Part shown: positions 45,313-54,800 of the stretch, in pieces
Numbering within the stretch: position 1 is the stretch's first letter
Layout of the letters: every line of letters starts with the position of its first letter
DNA from: Bacteroidota bacterium
GTDB taxonomy: Bacteria; Bacteroidota; Bacteroidia; UKL13-3
Assembly (NCBI GenBank): GCA_027487835.1
Contig: JAIYCU010000024.1
Coordinates: forward strand, 36,396-100,395
Length of the DNA: 64,000 bases
Direction: 5' to 3'
The notes under the pieces: model-generated
The model's input: only the letters and a program-made list of their open reading frames with translations
Told to the model about the DNA's origin: nothing
Database searches by the model: none
Program-made: the position numbers and the translations under genes

Positions 45313-47057
45313 CGACTCAAATCTTTCCAGCCTTCAATCCGTATGTAGAGGGTGTCTTTGTTTAGGTTGCGCCTAAAGGCTTGGTTGGCCAAAACCCGGC
45401 CACGGCCGCTAGAAAATTCATTGCTCCAATCGCCACGGGTTAGTTTAAACTCGCCATATTCCTCGGTAAAATAGGGGATGTGCAATAGCAATTGACCGTT
45501 TTGGTTCTTAAACCGATAGGCCTCCATAGCAGGTTGCCAGCCGTTAAAATCTCCTGTGAGGTAAATATTAGCATTGGCAGGCGTGTTTTTGGGCAAAGCC
45601 GTAATAAGCACAGTAAGCTTTTTAGCTGGCAGGTAATCGGTCCAGTTATGAATAGAAAGGTGCAAGGTATCATCTTGCGTACCCGCTTTAATTCTTTTAT
45701 TACCCAATTTATTTCTATAGATATCGGCCTCCTCCTTGGTCCAGTCGCCACGCGTAATTTTAAAGTAATGGTCTTTGGCATCATAAAGTTTGAGAATCAA
45801 GTAACGCTTGCCATTTTTAAGCTCTTTAAACTCATAATTGGGCAGGTCTGTTTGCCAGCCATTAAAATCGCCCGTTAAAAAAATGTTCTCGTTTTTTTGG
45901 CGCAGTTCGGGCATCTTATCAAGGATAAAGAATATCTTTCTAAGCGGCACCTTATTGGTATTATCTGGTTTGGTAGGCACAGGCGGCAAGGCAATGCCTT
46001 CCATGGTTTTGTCTAGGTAATATTCTATGCCGTCTATACTGGTTATTGAAGGCTGTTTAAGGGCCCATCTGCCCACGCTAAGGTATTGGGTATCGGCATC
46101 GGTTTTGAGCAGAATACGGTTGTTCATTTCAGCGCCATTGGCTTTCAGCTCCCGGTTTTCCCAACCCCCCAAGGTGATTTTATAATAGACTGCGTCTTTG
46201 TTGGTAAATGTGTAATTGATATAGTATAAGCCGCGGGCATCTTTTTTAAAGGTGTACGACTCGTCTTTGGGGTGCCAATTGTTAAAACTTCCAGATAAGT
46301 AAATTTTAGATAAGGCTTGCGAGGGAGGCAGTTTGGTAAGCACCAAGGTTTTGGTGATGCTTTTTTGGTAAGGCAAATCTATCCAATGGCGCATGGCAAT
46401 GTGCACGGTGTCTTTATCCCCAAAAATAATCTCGCGCGATTCAATTTCTCTGTTGTTGGCATCCGCCTCTATGCTTTCCCAAGAGCCACGGTTAATCTTA
46501 CAAATGAGTCGGTCTTCTCTGCGCGGCACGGTTAGGTAATATTTATTATCGGGACCTTTGTTAAATTTAAAGGCGGGTTGACCCAACATCCAATAGTTGA
46601 TATTCCCCGAAAGATAAATGCCGCTATTGGCAGGCGTATTTGCGGGGATAGAATCTAAGACCAAGGTAAGTCTATTGCAATAAATAGGCGATAGGTCGCG
46701 CCAGCCACAAACCCATTGTGTAGCCTCATTTTCTTCGTCTGCCAAGGTGGTTCGGTTGTCGGTATCACCGCCGCAGCTATCGGTTTCTACAGAGGTCCAA
46801 TCGCCACGGGTAAACTTATAACTAACCGTACCAAAGCCCAATGGAATTTCAGTGAAATAAATTTGGGTAACAGGGTCTAATTGCAGCTTGTAGTCTGGGT
46901 CGGCCGGATTCCAATTGTTAAAATTGCCTGCCACATATACAGAAGCCCCTTCGGGTGTATTTACAGGAAGGCTATTAAGCTCTATGCGTTGATATTGGCA
47001 AGCCGTAAAGGACAGCGCAAAAAGCAATACAGAAAATAATTGAACACGTTTTTTCAT
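45309..47057 (-). CDS. Lipoprotein with five carbohydrate-binding-like (CBM48/E-set) repeats
   Basis: A 582-aa lipoprotein (lipobox LSFTAC, Cys20) made of five copies of a roughly 100-residue beta-sandwich. Each begins with a strand like YLSGSFNNWHP (at about 41, 148, 253, 393 and 499), has a middle FKI/YKI-T-RGDW segment (about 84, 190, 296, 436, 541) and ends with a D-T-L-H-I-S---W strand. The G-x-F-N-x-W pattern is the hallmark of glycogen/starch-binding CBM48 and AMPK-beta modules. It should sit in the outer membrane or periplasm and bind polysaccharide. It overlaps the LytTR regulator gene by four bases (ATGA), tying it to a two-component system. No catalytic domain. Confidence 0.8.
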   Translation of the reverse strand: MKKRVQLFSVLLFALSFTACQYQRIELNSLPVNTPEGASVYVAGNFNNWNPADPDYKLQLDPVTQIYFTEIPLGFGTVSYKFTRGDWTSVETDSCGGDTDNRTTLADEENEATQWVCGWRDLSPIYCNRLTLVLDSIPANTPANSGIYLSGNINYWMLGQPAFKFNKGPDNKYYLTVPRREDRLICKINRGSWESIEADANNREIESREIIFGDKDTVHIAMRHWIDLPYQKSITKTLVLTKLPPSQALSKIYLSGSFNNWHPKDESYTFKKDARGLYYINYTFTNKDAVYYKITLGGWENRELKANGAEMNNRILLKTDADTQYLSVGRWALKQPSITSIDGIEYYLDKTMEGIALPPVPTKPDNTNKVPLRKIFFILDKMPELRQKNENIFLTGDFNGWQTDLPNYEFKELKNGKRYLILKLYDAKDHYFKITRGDWTKEEADIYRNKLGNKRIKAGTQDDTLHLSIHNWTDYLPAKKLTVLITALPKNTPANANIYLTGDFNGWQPAMEAYRFKNQNGQLLLHIPYFTEEYGEFKLTRGDWSNEFSSGRGRVLANQAFRRNLNKDTLYIRIEGWKDLSR

Positions 47058-47815
47058 TGGTCCATCCAGGCTAAAAATGCATCTACTTTAATTCTGCTCA
47101 CCAAAAGTTGTTCTTCAACAGCAGGCGTAACCTCAATTAAGAGTCGACTGTTAAAATACTTATGAACTTTTGTGATGGTATGAATATTTACAATATAGCT
47201 GCGGGTGATTCTAAAGAAGTTTTTAGGGTCGAGTTTCTCTTCCAATTCATCCAAGCGATAATCAATAATGTATTTGGAATTGGTTTTAGTAACCAAGTAA
47301 ATGGTATTTCTTTCTGCAAAAAAATAGGCAATCTCGTTGGTGGAGATATGTTTAAATTGATCCCCAATTTTGAGTAAGAAGCGACTTTTATTTTCTTTCT
47401 TGCCCAATCCAAGTAATTCCCTTAGTTGCTCGCCGCTATAGGTATTGCTGGGTTGGCTAACCTGCATGCGGTTAAGTTTTAGCAAGGCTTTTTCTAGGTG
47501 TTCGGGTTCTATGGGTTTAAGCAAATAATCGATGCTATTGAGTTGAAAAGCTTTAATGGCAAACTCATTGTAAGCGGTGGTAAAAATGATGGGTTTATCA
47601 ATGCGCACGGCATTAAAAATGTCAAAGCTTAAGCCATCTGAAAGCTGAATGTCTAAGAAGATAAAATCGTATTGGGTTGTTTGTTTAAGAAACAGAATGG
47701 CCTCTGCTACCGATTCTAGCTCGGCCACAATTTCAATGCTATCTTCTAGTTGAAGCAGCAGCCGTTTTAGTTCGGCACGGGCATGAGGTTCATCTTCAAT
47801 GATGATGGCTTTCAT
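47054..47815 (-). CDS. LytTR-family response regulator
   Basis: A 253-aa regulator. The receiver domain (about 1-115) has the acidic pair in IIEDEPHA, the phospho-acceptor aspartate in FIFLDIQLSDG (about 51-61) and the conserved lysine in YLLKPIEPE (about 101-109). The C-terminal LytTR DNA-binding domain (about 150-250) reads YFAERNTIYLVT ... FFRITRSYIVNI. It overlaps the sensor kinase gene upstream by four bases and the repeat lipoprotein gene downstream by four bases, so kinase, regulator and lipoprotein are translated as a set. Such regulators bind paired 9-bp repeats; no site is assigned here. Confidence 0.93.
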   Translation of the reverse strand: MKAIIIEDEPHARAELKRLLLQLEDSIEIVAELESVAEAILFLKQTTQYDFIFLDIQLSDGLSFDIFNAVRIDKPIIFTTAYNEFAIKAFQLNSIDYLLKPIEPEHLEKALLKLNRMQVSQPSNTYSGEQLRELLGLGKKENKSRFLLKIGDQFKHISTNEIAYFFAERNTIYLVTKTNSKYIIDYRLDELEEKLDPKNFFRITRSYIVNIHTITKVHKYFNSRLLIEVTPAVEEQLLVSRIKVDAFLAWMDQ

Positions 47816-48858
47816 AGGAGTGGGATTTTAATAGTAAAGGTTTTCTCATCATCCAAAACTTCAAACTGCTTATCGCTCATAAATGCGTAGCGGTTGCTAA
47901 TGATTTTTAGTCCAAGGCCACTAGAGTAATCCAAGGATTCTTTTTTCTGGATGGGGTTGCTCACTACCAGCACATCACCTTCTGTATAGATTTGAATTTG
48001 CAGGGGTTGGTGGGTAGAAACTACATTGTGTTTAATGGCATTTTCTATGAGCAACTGAAGGGTGAGTGGAATCATTTTTTTGGACTGCAAGTTTGGTTCA
48101 ACCCGAATATCTACAAACATCATGTCTTTAAAGCGGATGTTTAGGAGTTGCCAATAGGTATCAAAAAAACTCAATTCATCTGCGAGGCTTACTGTTTCTT
48201 TGTTTTTATACTCAAGAATATTGCGATACACTTTAGAGAGCATGCGCACAAAGCCAGCGGCTTTATCTTGGTTTTCGTAGATAAGGGCAGAGAGCGTATT
48301 AAGGTTATTAAACAAAAAATGCGGGTTAATTTGGTTGCGCAAAAGTTCTAAGTTAAACTGTGCTTTTTCTTTTTCAAAGGTAGCCTGTTGGAGGCGTGAG
48401 GCTTGCCATTGGCCAATGAAATAGCTGCCTAGGTCAAAGGCCACATTCAGTTGCATCACAAAGCCATAGATAAAGTAGTTGAGCAAGAGCACCCTATATT
48501 GCACATAAGTTTCTGTATCGGCATATAGGGTATTAAGGTAGGCGAGGTAGGCAAGCAGGCTAATAACCAATAACGGACTCACCCATGCGGTGAGAAGAGA
48601 TTGTTTTTTAAAACGTTTAAGGGGATTTTCGAACCAAGGTGTTAAGACCTCTAAGGATTTTTTGAAAGCATGATTGAGCAAGAAGATAAGGGCCAAGTGT
48701 AGCGCTGCTTGGTGAAAATTGCGGAAGAGATTTTCTGTAAAAAACAGAAAGCCCATGAGGTTATAAATAAGCTCTGAAACCAACACATAGATTACCAACG
48801 AGAGCAGGTAAAGTGCCACAGATTTTTTAAGGTCTACCGAATTTTCCTGCCTTGTCAT
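47812..48858 (-). CDS. LytS-type sensor histidine kinase
   Basis: A 348-aa kinase with four N-terminal membrane helices (about 10-35, 45-63, 85-110 and 120-150) and no separate periplasmic sensor domain. The His_kinase motif RNQINPHFLFNNLNTLSALI (about 194-213) holds the phosphorylated histidine, and the HATPase part has LLIENAIKHNVV and SSGLGLKIISNRY. This four-helix plus His_kinase form is common in Bacteroidota and pairs with LytTR regulators, here the overlapping downstream gene. Its start is coupled (TAATG) to the stop of a small secreted-protein gene, which could be its ligand or a regulatory partner. Confidence 0.93.
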   Translation of the reverse strand: MTRQENSVDLKKSVALYLLSLVIYVLVSELIYNLMGFLFFTENLFRNFHQAALHLALIFLLNHAFKKSLEVLTPWFENPLKRFKKQSLLTAWVSPLLVISLLAYLAYLNTLYADTETYVQYRVLLLNYFIYGFVMQLNVAFDLGSYFIGQWQASRLQQATFEKEKAQFNLELLRNQINPHFLFNNLNTLSALIYENQDKAAGFVRMLSKVYRNILEYKNKETVSLADELSFFDTYWQLLNIRFKDMMFVDIRVEPNLQSKKMIPLTLQLLIENAIKHNVVSTHQPLQIQIYTEGDVLVVSNPIQKKESLDYSSGLGLKIISNRYAFMSDKQFEVLDDEKTFTIKIPLL

Positions 48859-49238
48859 TATTCAAATATAATGGCTTGGGTTTTCTTCTGTATATTTCTT
48901 TCGATGCATTGATCGCCTTGAACCAAACGGAGGGTGAAAATACCTGCAGGCAATTGGGCGAGGTTAAAGCCATCATTCACTAAAAGGTCTTTGTATTTGG
49001 CAAGGATAAGGGAAGTGCCATCTTGCAACAATTGAAACTTAATGGGTTGGCCATTGAGGTTTACACAACTTACTTTAAGGAGGGCATCACCATCATAAGA
49101 TAGGGAGCTGTTGAACCCAGGGGTTTGGATGGCATAATGATTTTGGAGCTGGGTGCCATTGTTTTCTTGATTGGGTTTGGTGGCCATTACTAAGAAAGAA
49201 AGGCAAAGAAGGAAGCTTACTTGGATTAATTTTTTCAT
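48858..49238 (-). CDS. Small secreted protein, first gene of the kinase operon
   Basis: About 126 aa; start at ATG 49238, which gives a clean signal peptide (KKLIQVSFLLCLSFLVMA) where the longer frame would bury it. The mature part is a single small beta-sandwich (LLKVSCVNLNGQPIKFQLLQ, AQLPAGIFTLRLVQGDQC) that resembles the LPAGIY-type fold of T9SS tail domains but is not followed by a cargo domain. Its stop overlaps the kinase ATG by one base. A secreted sensor, ligand or cell-surface protein that informs the kinase is an attractive but unproved idea. Confidence 0.65.
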   Translation of the reverse strand: MKKLIQVSFLLCLSFLVMATKPNQENNGTQLQNHYAIQTPGFNSSLSYDGDALLKVSCVNLNGQPIKFQLLQDGTSLILAKYKDLLVNDGFNLAQLPAGIFTLRLVQGDQCIERNIQKKTQAIIFE

Positions 49239-49328
49239 GATTTGCTGTGTTTGTGGATACAAAGATGGCCACAGCAAAGGAAGTACAAACCTCTTGAAGG
49301 ACGAACTTAAGAATATGTGTGTTGAAGT

Positions 49329-50381
49329 TTAGGGTAGGCTACTTAACAGTTCAAAAAGTACTTGGTTGCCATTCTGTTGGTAGCTGGCTAAATTGGATTG
49401 ATAGGTTGCGAGGTTTGCAAAAAAGAGGCTTAAGTCTTTGGCATTTAAATTAAATGCATGCATTCCATAACCCAATTTATCTATATAGGCAGCATTGATA
49501 TACTGTTCAAACTGTCCTTGAATGGGGAAGGAGTAAATGGGTTTATGCAAGTAAACGGCTTCGCTAATAAACGAGAACCCGCCATTGGCAATCACTGCCT
49601 TTGCGCTGGCTAGGTCGGCAATAAAGGCAGTTTCACTAAAAGGTTTGAATTGAATATTTCCAGTAGCATCAGCTCGGTTCAACCCGTAAACTATAAAAGT
49701 TTGCGAGGGGAATTGAGACAGTATTGCCTCTACGCTATCAACGGCTGCCGAGGTTTGGTACATGAGCACATGCTCGCCTATGCTTGGGTTTGCGTGTTGT
49801 ATTACTTCTCTGATAATGGGTGGAACAATTTGCGTATTGGGTTTGCTAATTGCCACCTTAAAAAAGGAGCTAATAAAAAACTGTTGGGAAGCGGGTACTT
49901 TTGAGGCTGTTATTTCTGCGGCCAACCATTGGTTAAAAGTTTCTGAAACCGGGATGTCGATATCAAGCAAACAACGGTTGTTTACTTGGATATTATCAAT
50001 ACAAATCATAGGAATTTGATGCACCCATCCAAACAGATGGCTAAAACTTTCAAAGTCGGTGATGACCAAATCTGGATGGTAGCTTCTAGAAAGTGTAAGA
50101 AATTTAAGCAGGTTCGACCCAAAGAGTTTATGAATTCGTTTAAAGTTAATCCAAAAGGAGCCAAAGATAGCAATCATGGCATTGTGATAACTTAAGTGCA
50201 GGCCTTCAATTTCTGTAACCTTGCCCGGAAAGCTTTGCGCAAGAAAGGTATAGGCTCTGCTGCTGGCAACAATTTGCACCTCATGGCCGTGGGCGAGCAA
50301 CCAAGTAATAATTACCTTGCTTCGTGTAGCATGGCCCATTCCCTCGCCCGGTACCCCATAAAGTATTTTTTTTTTGCGCAT
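49329..50381 (-). CDS. Glycosyltransferase of the MJ1255/MurG-like type
   Basis: A 350-aa GT-B glycosyltransferase. It begins ILYGVPGEGMGHATRSKVI, the glycine-rich loop of the family typified by MJ1255 (related to MurG/UGT enzymes), and in the C-terminal half has ANGGFSFISEAVYLHKPIYSF, equivalent to the nucleotide-sugar GGxxTxxE-like region. Asp-rich SYHPDLVITDFESF (about 99-112) is also typical. Acceptor and sugar are unknown; it follows a PAP2 phosphatase gene by 14 bases on the same strand, so lipid or polyprenyl glycan synthesis is a reasonable guess. Confidence 0.8.
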   Translation of the reverse strand: MRKKKILYGVPGEGMGHATRSKVIITWLLAHGHEVQIVASSRAYTFLAQSFPGKVTEIEGLHLSYHNAMIAIFGSFWINFKRIHKLFGSNLLKFLTLSRSYHPDLVITDFESFSHLFGWVHQIPMICIDNIQVNNRCLLDIDIPVSETFNQWLAAEITASKVPASQQFFISSFFKVAISKPNTQIVPPIIREVIQHANPSIGEHVLMYQTSAAVDSVEAILSQFPSQTFIVYGLNRADATGNIQFKPFSETAFIADLASAKAVIANGGFSFISEAVYLHKPIYSFPIQGQFEQYINAAYIDKLGYGMHAFNLNAKDLSLFFANLATYQSNLASYQQNGNQVLFELLSSLP

Positions 50382-50395
50382 GGTGTTTGGCTAAA

Positions 50396-51205
50396 CTATT
50401 TGTTTTTAGGTTGACTAAACTTCTTATGCGTGATAAGATTTCTTGTATGGTTTAAGGCCAATAGGGCAGCGCCAAGGGCGATGCCTAAGGTTGCTCCAGC
50501 CATTACATCATAAATGGTATGCACACCCAATGATAACCTCGATAATCCTACGGCTGTGGCCCAAATAAAGGGCAAATAAAAAATAGACCGAAGCGCAGTA
50601 TTCTTATCGTTATTGGCAATGCCAAAGGCAAAAATCATGGCCAATAGAAAGGCATTAAAGGTATGTCCACTAGGAAACGAATAGCCGCCTTCTTCAATCC
50701 AATGGGCTAAAACCTGTGCATCTATATTGCTTAACTTGTCTTTTTGCAAAGCTGCTTGCTGGCTAAACCAAGCCACCCGTTCTTTTTTATTCAATTGGTA
50801 GAGAGAGTCGATAAGAGGAGCACGCTCAAAAGCTTTAAGCAAATACAAATGGCTAGGACGTTCTGCTTTGATAAGAGGTTTGGTGAGTTTTTCATTGAAA
50901 GCCGCAAACAAAATAATTACCAGCGACAAACCTAAAATGGCTTTTACAAACACCCTCATTTTATCCTTCCAAGTTGCCTCGTTAAGGGTATAAAGAATGG
51001 CGGTAATAAGTACGCCAATGAAAGTGCCCACTATGCCAGCAGAATTGCTAATGCCAAGACTTAGGGAAGCTGAGAAAGAGTTAGGTCTTATGGCAGAAAA
51101 TTCAGGTGCGTACAAGCTATTGGCAATTGGTAAAAATGCTAAGCTGATGCCTGCCGAAACGAGCAATTGAGCTAAACTAAATTTTAGTTTTTGAGGCGAA
51201 GACAT
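50396..51205 (-). CDS. PAP2-family phosphatase
   Basis: A 269-aa membrane phosphatase with five or six helices. All three type 2 phosphatidic acid phosphatase motifs are present: KPLIKAERP (motif 1, about 108-116), the catalytic PSGH (YSFPSGHTF, about 176-184) and SRLSLGVHTIYDVMAG (motif 3, about 225-240). Family members dephosphorylate phosphatidate, PGP, undecaprenyl pyrophosphate or lipid A. The loop between motif 1 and motif 2 is longer than usual (about 60 residues). It starts two bases upstream of the paaD stop side and precedes a glycosyltransferase gene, so it may serve envelope lipid or glycan carrier recycling. Confidence 0.88.
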   Translation of the reverse strand: MSSPQKLKFSLAQLLVSAGISLAFLPIANSLYAPEFSAIRPNSFSASLSLGISNSAGIVGTFIGVLITAILYTLNEATWKDKMRVFVKAILGLSLVIILFAAFNEKLTKPLIKAERPSHLYLLKAFERAPLIDSLYQLNKKERVAWFSQQAALQKDKLSNIDAQVLAHWIEEGGYSFPSGHTFNAFLLAMIFAFGIANNDKNTALRSIFYLPFIWATAVGLSRLSLGVHTIYDVMAGATLGIALGAALLALNHTRNLITHKKFSQPKNK

Positions 51206-51206
51206 T

Positions 51207-51692
51207 TTAAACTACAGGTTTAAATTGCTCAAAGGCTTGCAAGCAGTTGTTGCAATAATGCAGGCTTCTGCAAAGGGTAGGACCAAAGGGCGTTTTTAAG
51301 TCTACATTTTTGCTGCCACAAAAAGGACATTCTATGTTTTCTAATAATTCTTGGGTAATTTCTCCATGGTGTTTTGGAGGAGGTGCCAAGCCATGTTTTT
51401 TAAGGTGTTGTCTGCCCTTTTCTGTAATGAGGTTGCTGTTCCAAGGTTTGTTAAAAGTGGTTCTAACTTCTACTTCCTCAAAGCCAATTTCTAATAACTT
51501 CTCCTGAACCATTTGTTCCATTTGTTTAATGGCAGGACAGCCACTAAAAGTTGGGGTCATTTCTACAAATGCTTTAGTAAAAGAATCATTGGTTTTAACA
51601 CCTGTTATAATGCCCATATCTACCATAGAGATGGTAGGAATTTCTGGGTCCATTACATTTTCTAAGGCTTGCCAAATTTCTTGCTCATTCAT
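51207..51692 (-). CDS. paaD: PaaD-type (1,2-phenylacetyl-CoA epoxidase subunit) protein
   Basis: A 161-aa MIP18/DUF59-fold protein. The N-terminal part (WQALENVMDPEIPTISMVDM ... TPTFSGCPAIKQME) carries the conserved Asp-Pro-Glu-Ile and SGCPA cysteine of PaaD/SufT proteins; the C-terminal zinc-binding tail ECPFCGSKNV ... CRSLHYCNNC is specific to PaaD. PaaD supports iron-cluster assembly for the PaaABCE oxygenase of phenylacetate breakdown. No paaA, B, C or E is in the window, and the next genes are for a PAP2 phosphatase and a glycosyltransferase. Either the other subunits lie elsewhere or the protein now serves general Fe-S maturation. Confidence 0.88.
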   Translation of the reverse strand: MNEQEIWQALENVMDPEIPTISMVDMGIITGVKTNDSFTKAFVEMTPTFSGCPAIKQMEQMVQEKLLEIGFEEVEVRTTFNKPWNSNLITEKGRQHLKKHGLAPPPKHHGEITQELLENIECPFCGSKNVDLKTPFGPTLCRSLHYCNNCLQAFEQFKPVV

Positions 51693-51834
51693 GCAGGCAA
51701 GGTAACAAAGAGTTTAGTGTAAGACAAGTTGTAGGTAAAATCAATGGATTTAAAAGATTGTTAATTTATGCTTTAAATAGATTCACATGGATGAGATTAC
51801 CTGTTTTGCTATTAAGTTTGATAAAATTAGCAGC

Positions 51835-54800
51835 ATGAAAAATTATTCTACCCTTTTTATTTTGCTTTTACTTGCAGGATACAGCTGGTCTCAATGTTCA
51901 GTTTCAATTAATGCGCCACAACAATATTTATGCAGTGGTGCTTCTGTTACCTTGCAAGCTAGCCCTGACTTTGTTAATTATGTTTGGAGCAATGGAAGCA
52001 CAGGAGCTTCTATCACTGTTTCCAAGCCCGGTTATTACACAGTAAGAGCTACAGCAGATAACCATTGTGAGGCTTATGCTGGCCTGCTAATCAATGGCCC
52101 TAAAAAGATTTCGTTTACGGTGCAGGGGCAGAAAAATTGCGATACCAGCACATACATGTTTTACAATACTGTCAACTTTAAAGATGCGGGTATCACTCGG
52201 TTTAGGTGGGTTTTTGGTGATGGCAGTAGTTTTTCTTCTGCCAATCCTGCTACACCTGCAGATACAATTATGTGGTCTAACTTCTCTAAAAGCTACACGC
52301 GTACAGGTGTTTTTTTGCCACAACTTATTGTTTGGCAAAACAGCAACAATTGCATTGATACCCTCTCGTTAGATACCTCTGCCTCAACTGGCGTAAAAGC
52401 GCCAGCCAATTGGTCAACCCATGTGTCAATCATCTTAAGTTTAGACCCAAATAGCACCCAACAAGTTTCAAAAATTTGCATAGGGACTCCAGTTAGCCTC
52501 CAAAATCAAGGCGGATTACCAACAGATATTGAGGGTGCTTCTTTTGTTTGGCACTTTGCAGACCCAGCCGCAAATCCTCCTGGAAGCGATTATATCATGT
52601 ATCAAGAAAAGCCTAGCTACAGATATAATACCAGCACCAATGTTTTCCCAAAACTAATTATTCAATGTCCGAGCAAACCCAATAGAATTTTTCCATGGTA
52701 TTCGCGCATCGACACCGTTAATACTGATCCTTTAAATATCGCAAGTTCTCCAAGCATATATACTGTTAAAGGGTTTCGGTTTGAACCAACCCAATTTATG
52801 AACGCAAGCCGATATGTGTATAATGGTGGCGTAAAAGTGGATAGCTTACCTGCACATTGGTTGCTTTTTGGCAGCAATGTTTTGGATACCCTAAAGAAAG
52901 TAAAGCCGGAAAATTTATTTGGCTATGGCTTAAAGGTTTTGGGTGTAAAAGTTGACATTGAAAATAATACACCATTGGGTAGCATAAAAGCTCTCCAGAA
53001 GTTACAAATCGAGGGGAATATCCCAATAGAATTTACCAATGCCTCTACCAATACGCAAGGTGGGGCAGTTTTTCATAAGTGGAATTTCGACAATGCATTT
53101 GCGCCAACTTGTACTTCCTTTTCTGTTCCTAATCCAAGTGCTTCTGGCAATGGATTGCCTCCTTATATTACTGCCATCGATCATATCAACAGAACCCTTC
53201 CTCGGTTCAAACATAGAGGCCAAACTTATACAGGTAGGGTTTACTGCAACAATGCTACAGACACCTTGCCTATTCATCAATACCAAACCTATACAAATTT
53301 ACTGCGTTGGCATAAATCTGGAATCGATTTTCCTCCATTTGATTCAAGCGCTACGGGTTGGACAAAAAACGTTTCTCAAGTAACTCCTGGTGGCAAAAAA
53401 CTTGTGCATCCTTTGGATCAAGCCAATTGGGGCATAGCACAATTTGCTGTTGGAAATAATGGGGCAAGAATAGATACCATGCTTGGACTTTTCCCTACCG
53501 ATTTGCAACCAAATACTCCCATTGTATTGCAACAAATGATTCCAGATCCTATAGCTGCCTATAAAGGATTTCATGGTTATTTTATTCCAGCGGGTACCTT
53601 TGTTGATACTTCAGGATTTTTAAATCCACCCCTTGCTGGCATTTTGCCCGATGGTACCATAAGAGCAAATTATAGAGGCAATACTGCTTTGCCCGCAACT
53701 TCTTTTTTTAAGGATTTGTATGAGTACTTATTCAACCGCAGCATTCCGGCTGCATATAAAGCAACCCTAAGTGTTTCTGGAGAATTGGGATGCACGAGTA
53801 CCGACAGTGTTTTGCTCATTACAGGAAAGCCAGATTTGTGTGGCATTACCTTCGAAAGGGAGCTAGGTCCAGGTTTATTGTACGGGGCAACAAAAATAGA
53901 TTTAACCCATGTATGGCCACCTGCCCCTTTGCGCACCTTTATACTATTAAACTATGATTCTTTGTTGGATAGAAATGATATGACGCCTTGCGCTTTAGAT
54001 GGCTTTGTCGGTTTTGATGGCACACACCCTGCTACTGGGGCTGTAACCCCTGGCGGCAATGTTTTTCCTGCCTTTAATAATAACTATAATTTTAATCCAA
54101 TGACCAGTTGGGTTGGCCCTGGCCAAGACATCATTAAAACCCACTATATCCCAAGCGGTAGTTCTACTTATACATGGAGGCCTTATGATCAAAAGAAAGG
54201 TAAGGTGTCTATAGGATTTATTATTGGAACAGGATGTAATAACGTTGGGTGCACCGGTCCATCTATTATTACCGACACTTTGTGGTATAATAATGCACTA
54301 GAATTTACTCCCATAGATTTAAAGTTTAACTTAAGCAAACAGTCTGGTTATTCCATCTATGGTAAGAATGGTTTTTTAGCAGGGCAGGATACCACCATTG
54401 CTTTTAATGCAGCAACCAATATCTCAGAGCAATGGAGCAGATTGTATGGAAAGGGAGACGTGATTAAGCCAAAGTTTGATAGAAATGTTCCAATTGGAAT
54501 TAAACATGCTGTCATAGATTGGGGCGATGGCATGATAGAAGTAGATTCTTTTAGCTACAACAAAAAGGATACCTTGGTAAATTTTCAAAGTAAAAACTAT
54601 TTAATTGCAAAAGGCCAGTATGCATATGCAAGAACACATTATGTTTACCAACTAGAAAACAATGCCTTAAGTTTAAAGAGTGTTCAAACCTTTCCATTGG
54701 GTCAGGGCCGCGTGTTAAGTGATAAATGGGATACAGTTTATTTTTGCTATGATGTAACCAGAAGTTTCCCTCCCCAGTATATTCAACCAGGTGCAGCCAT

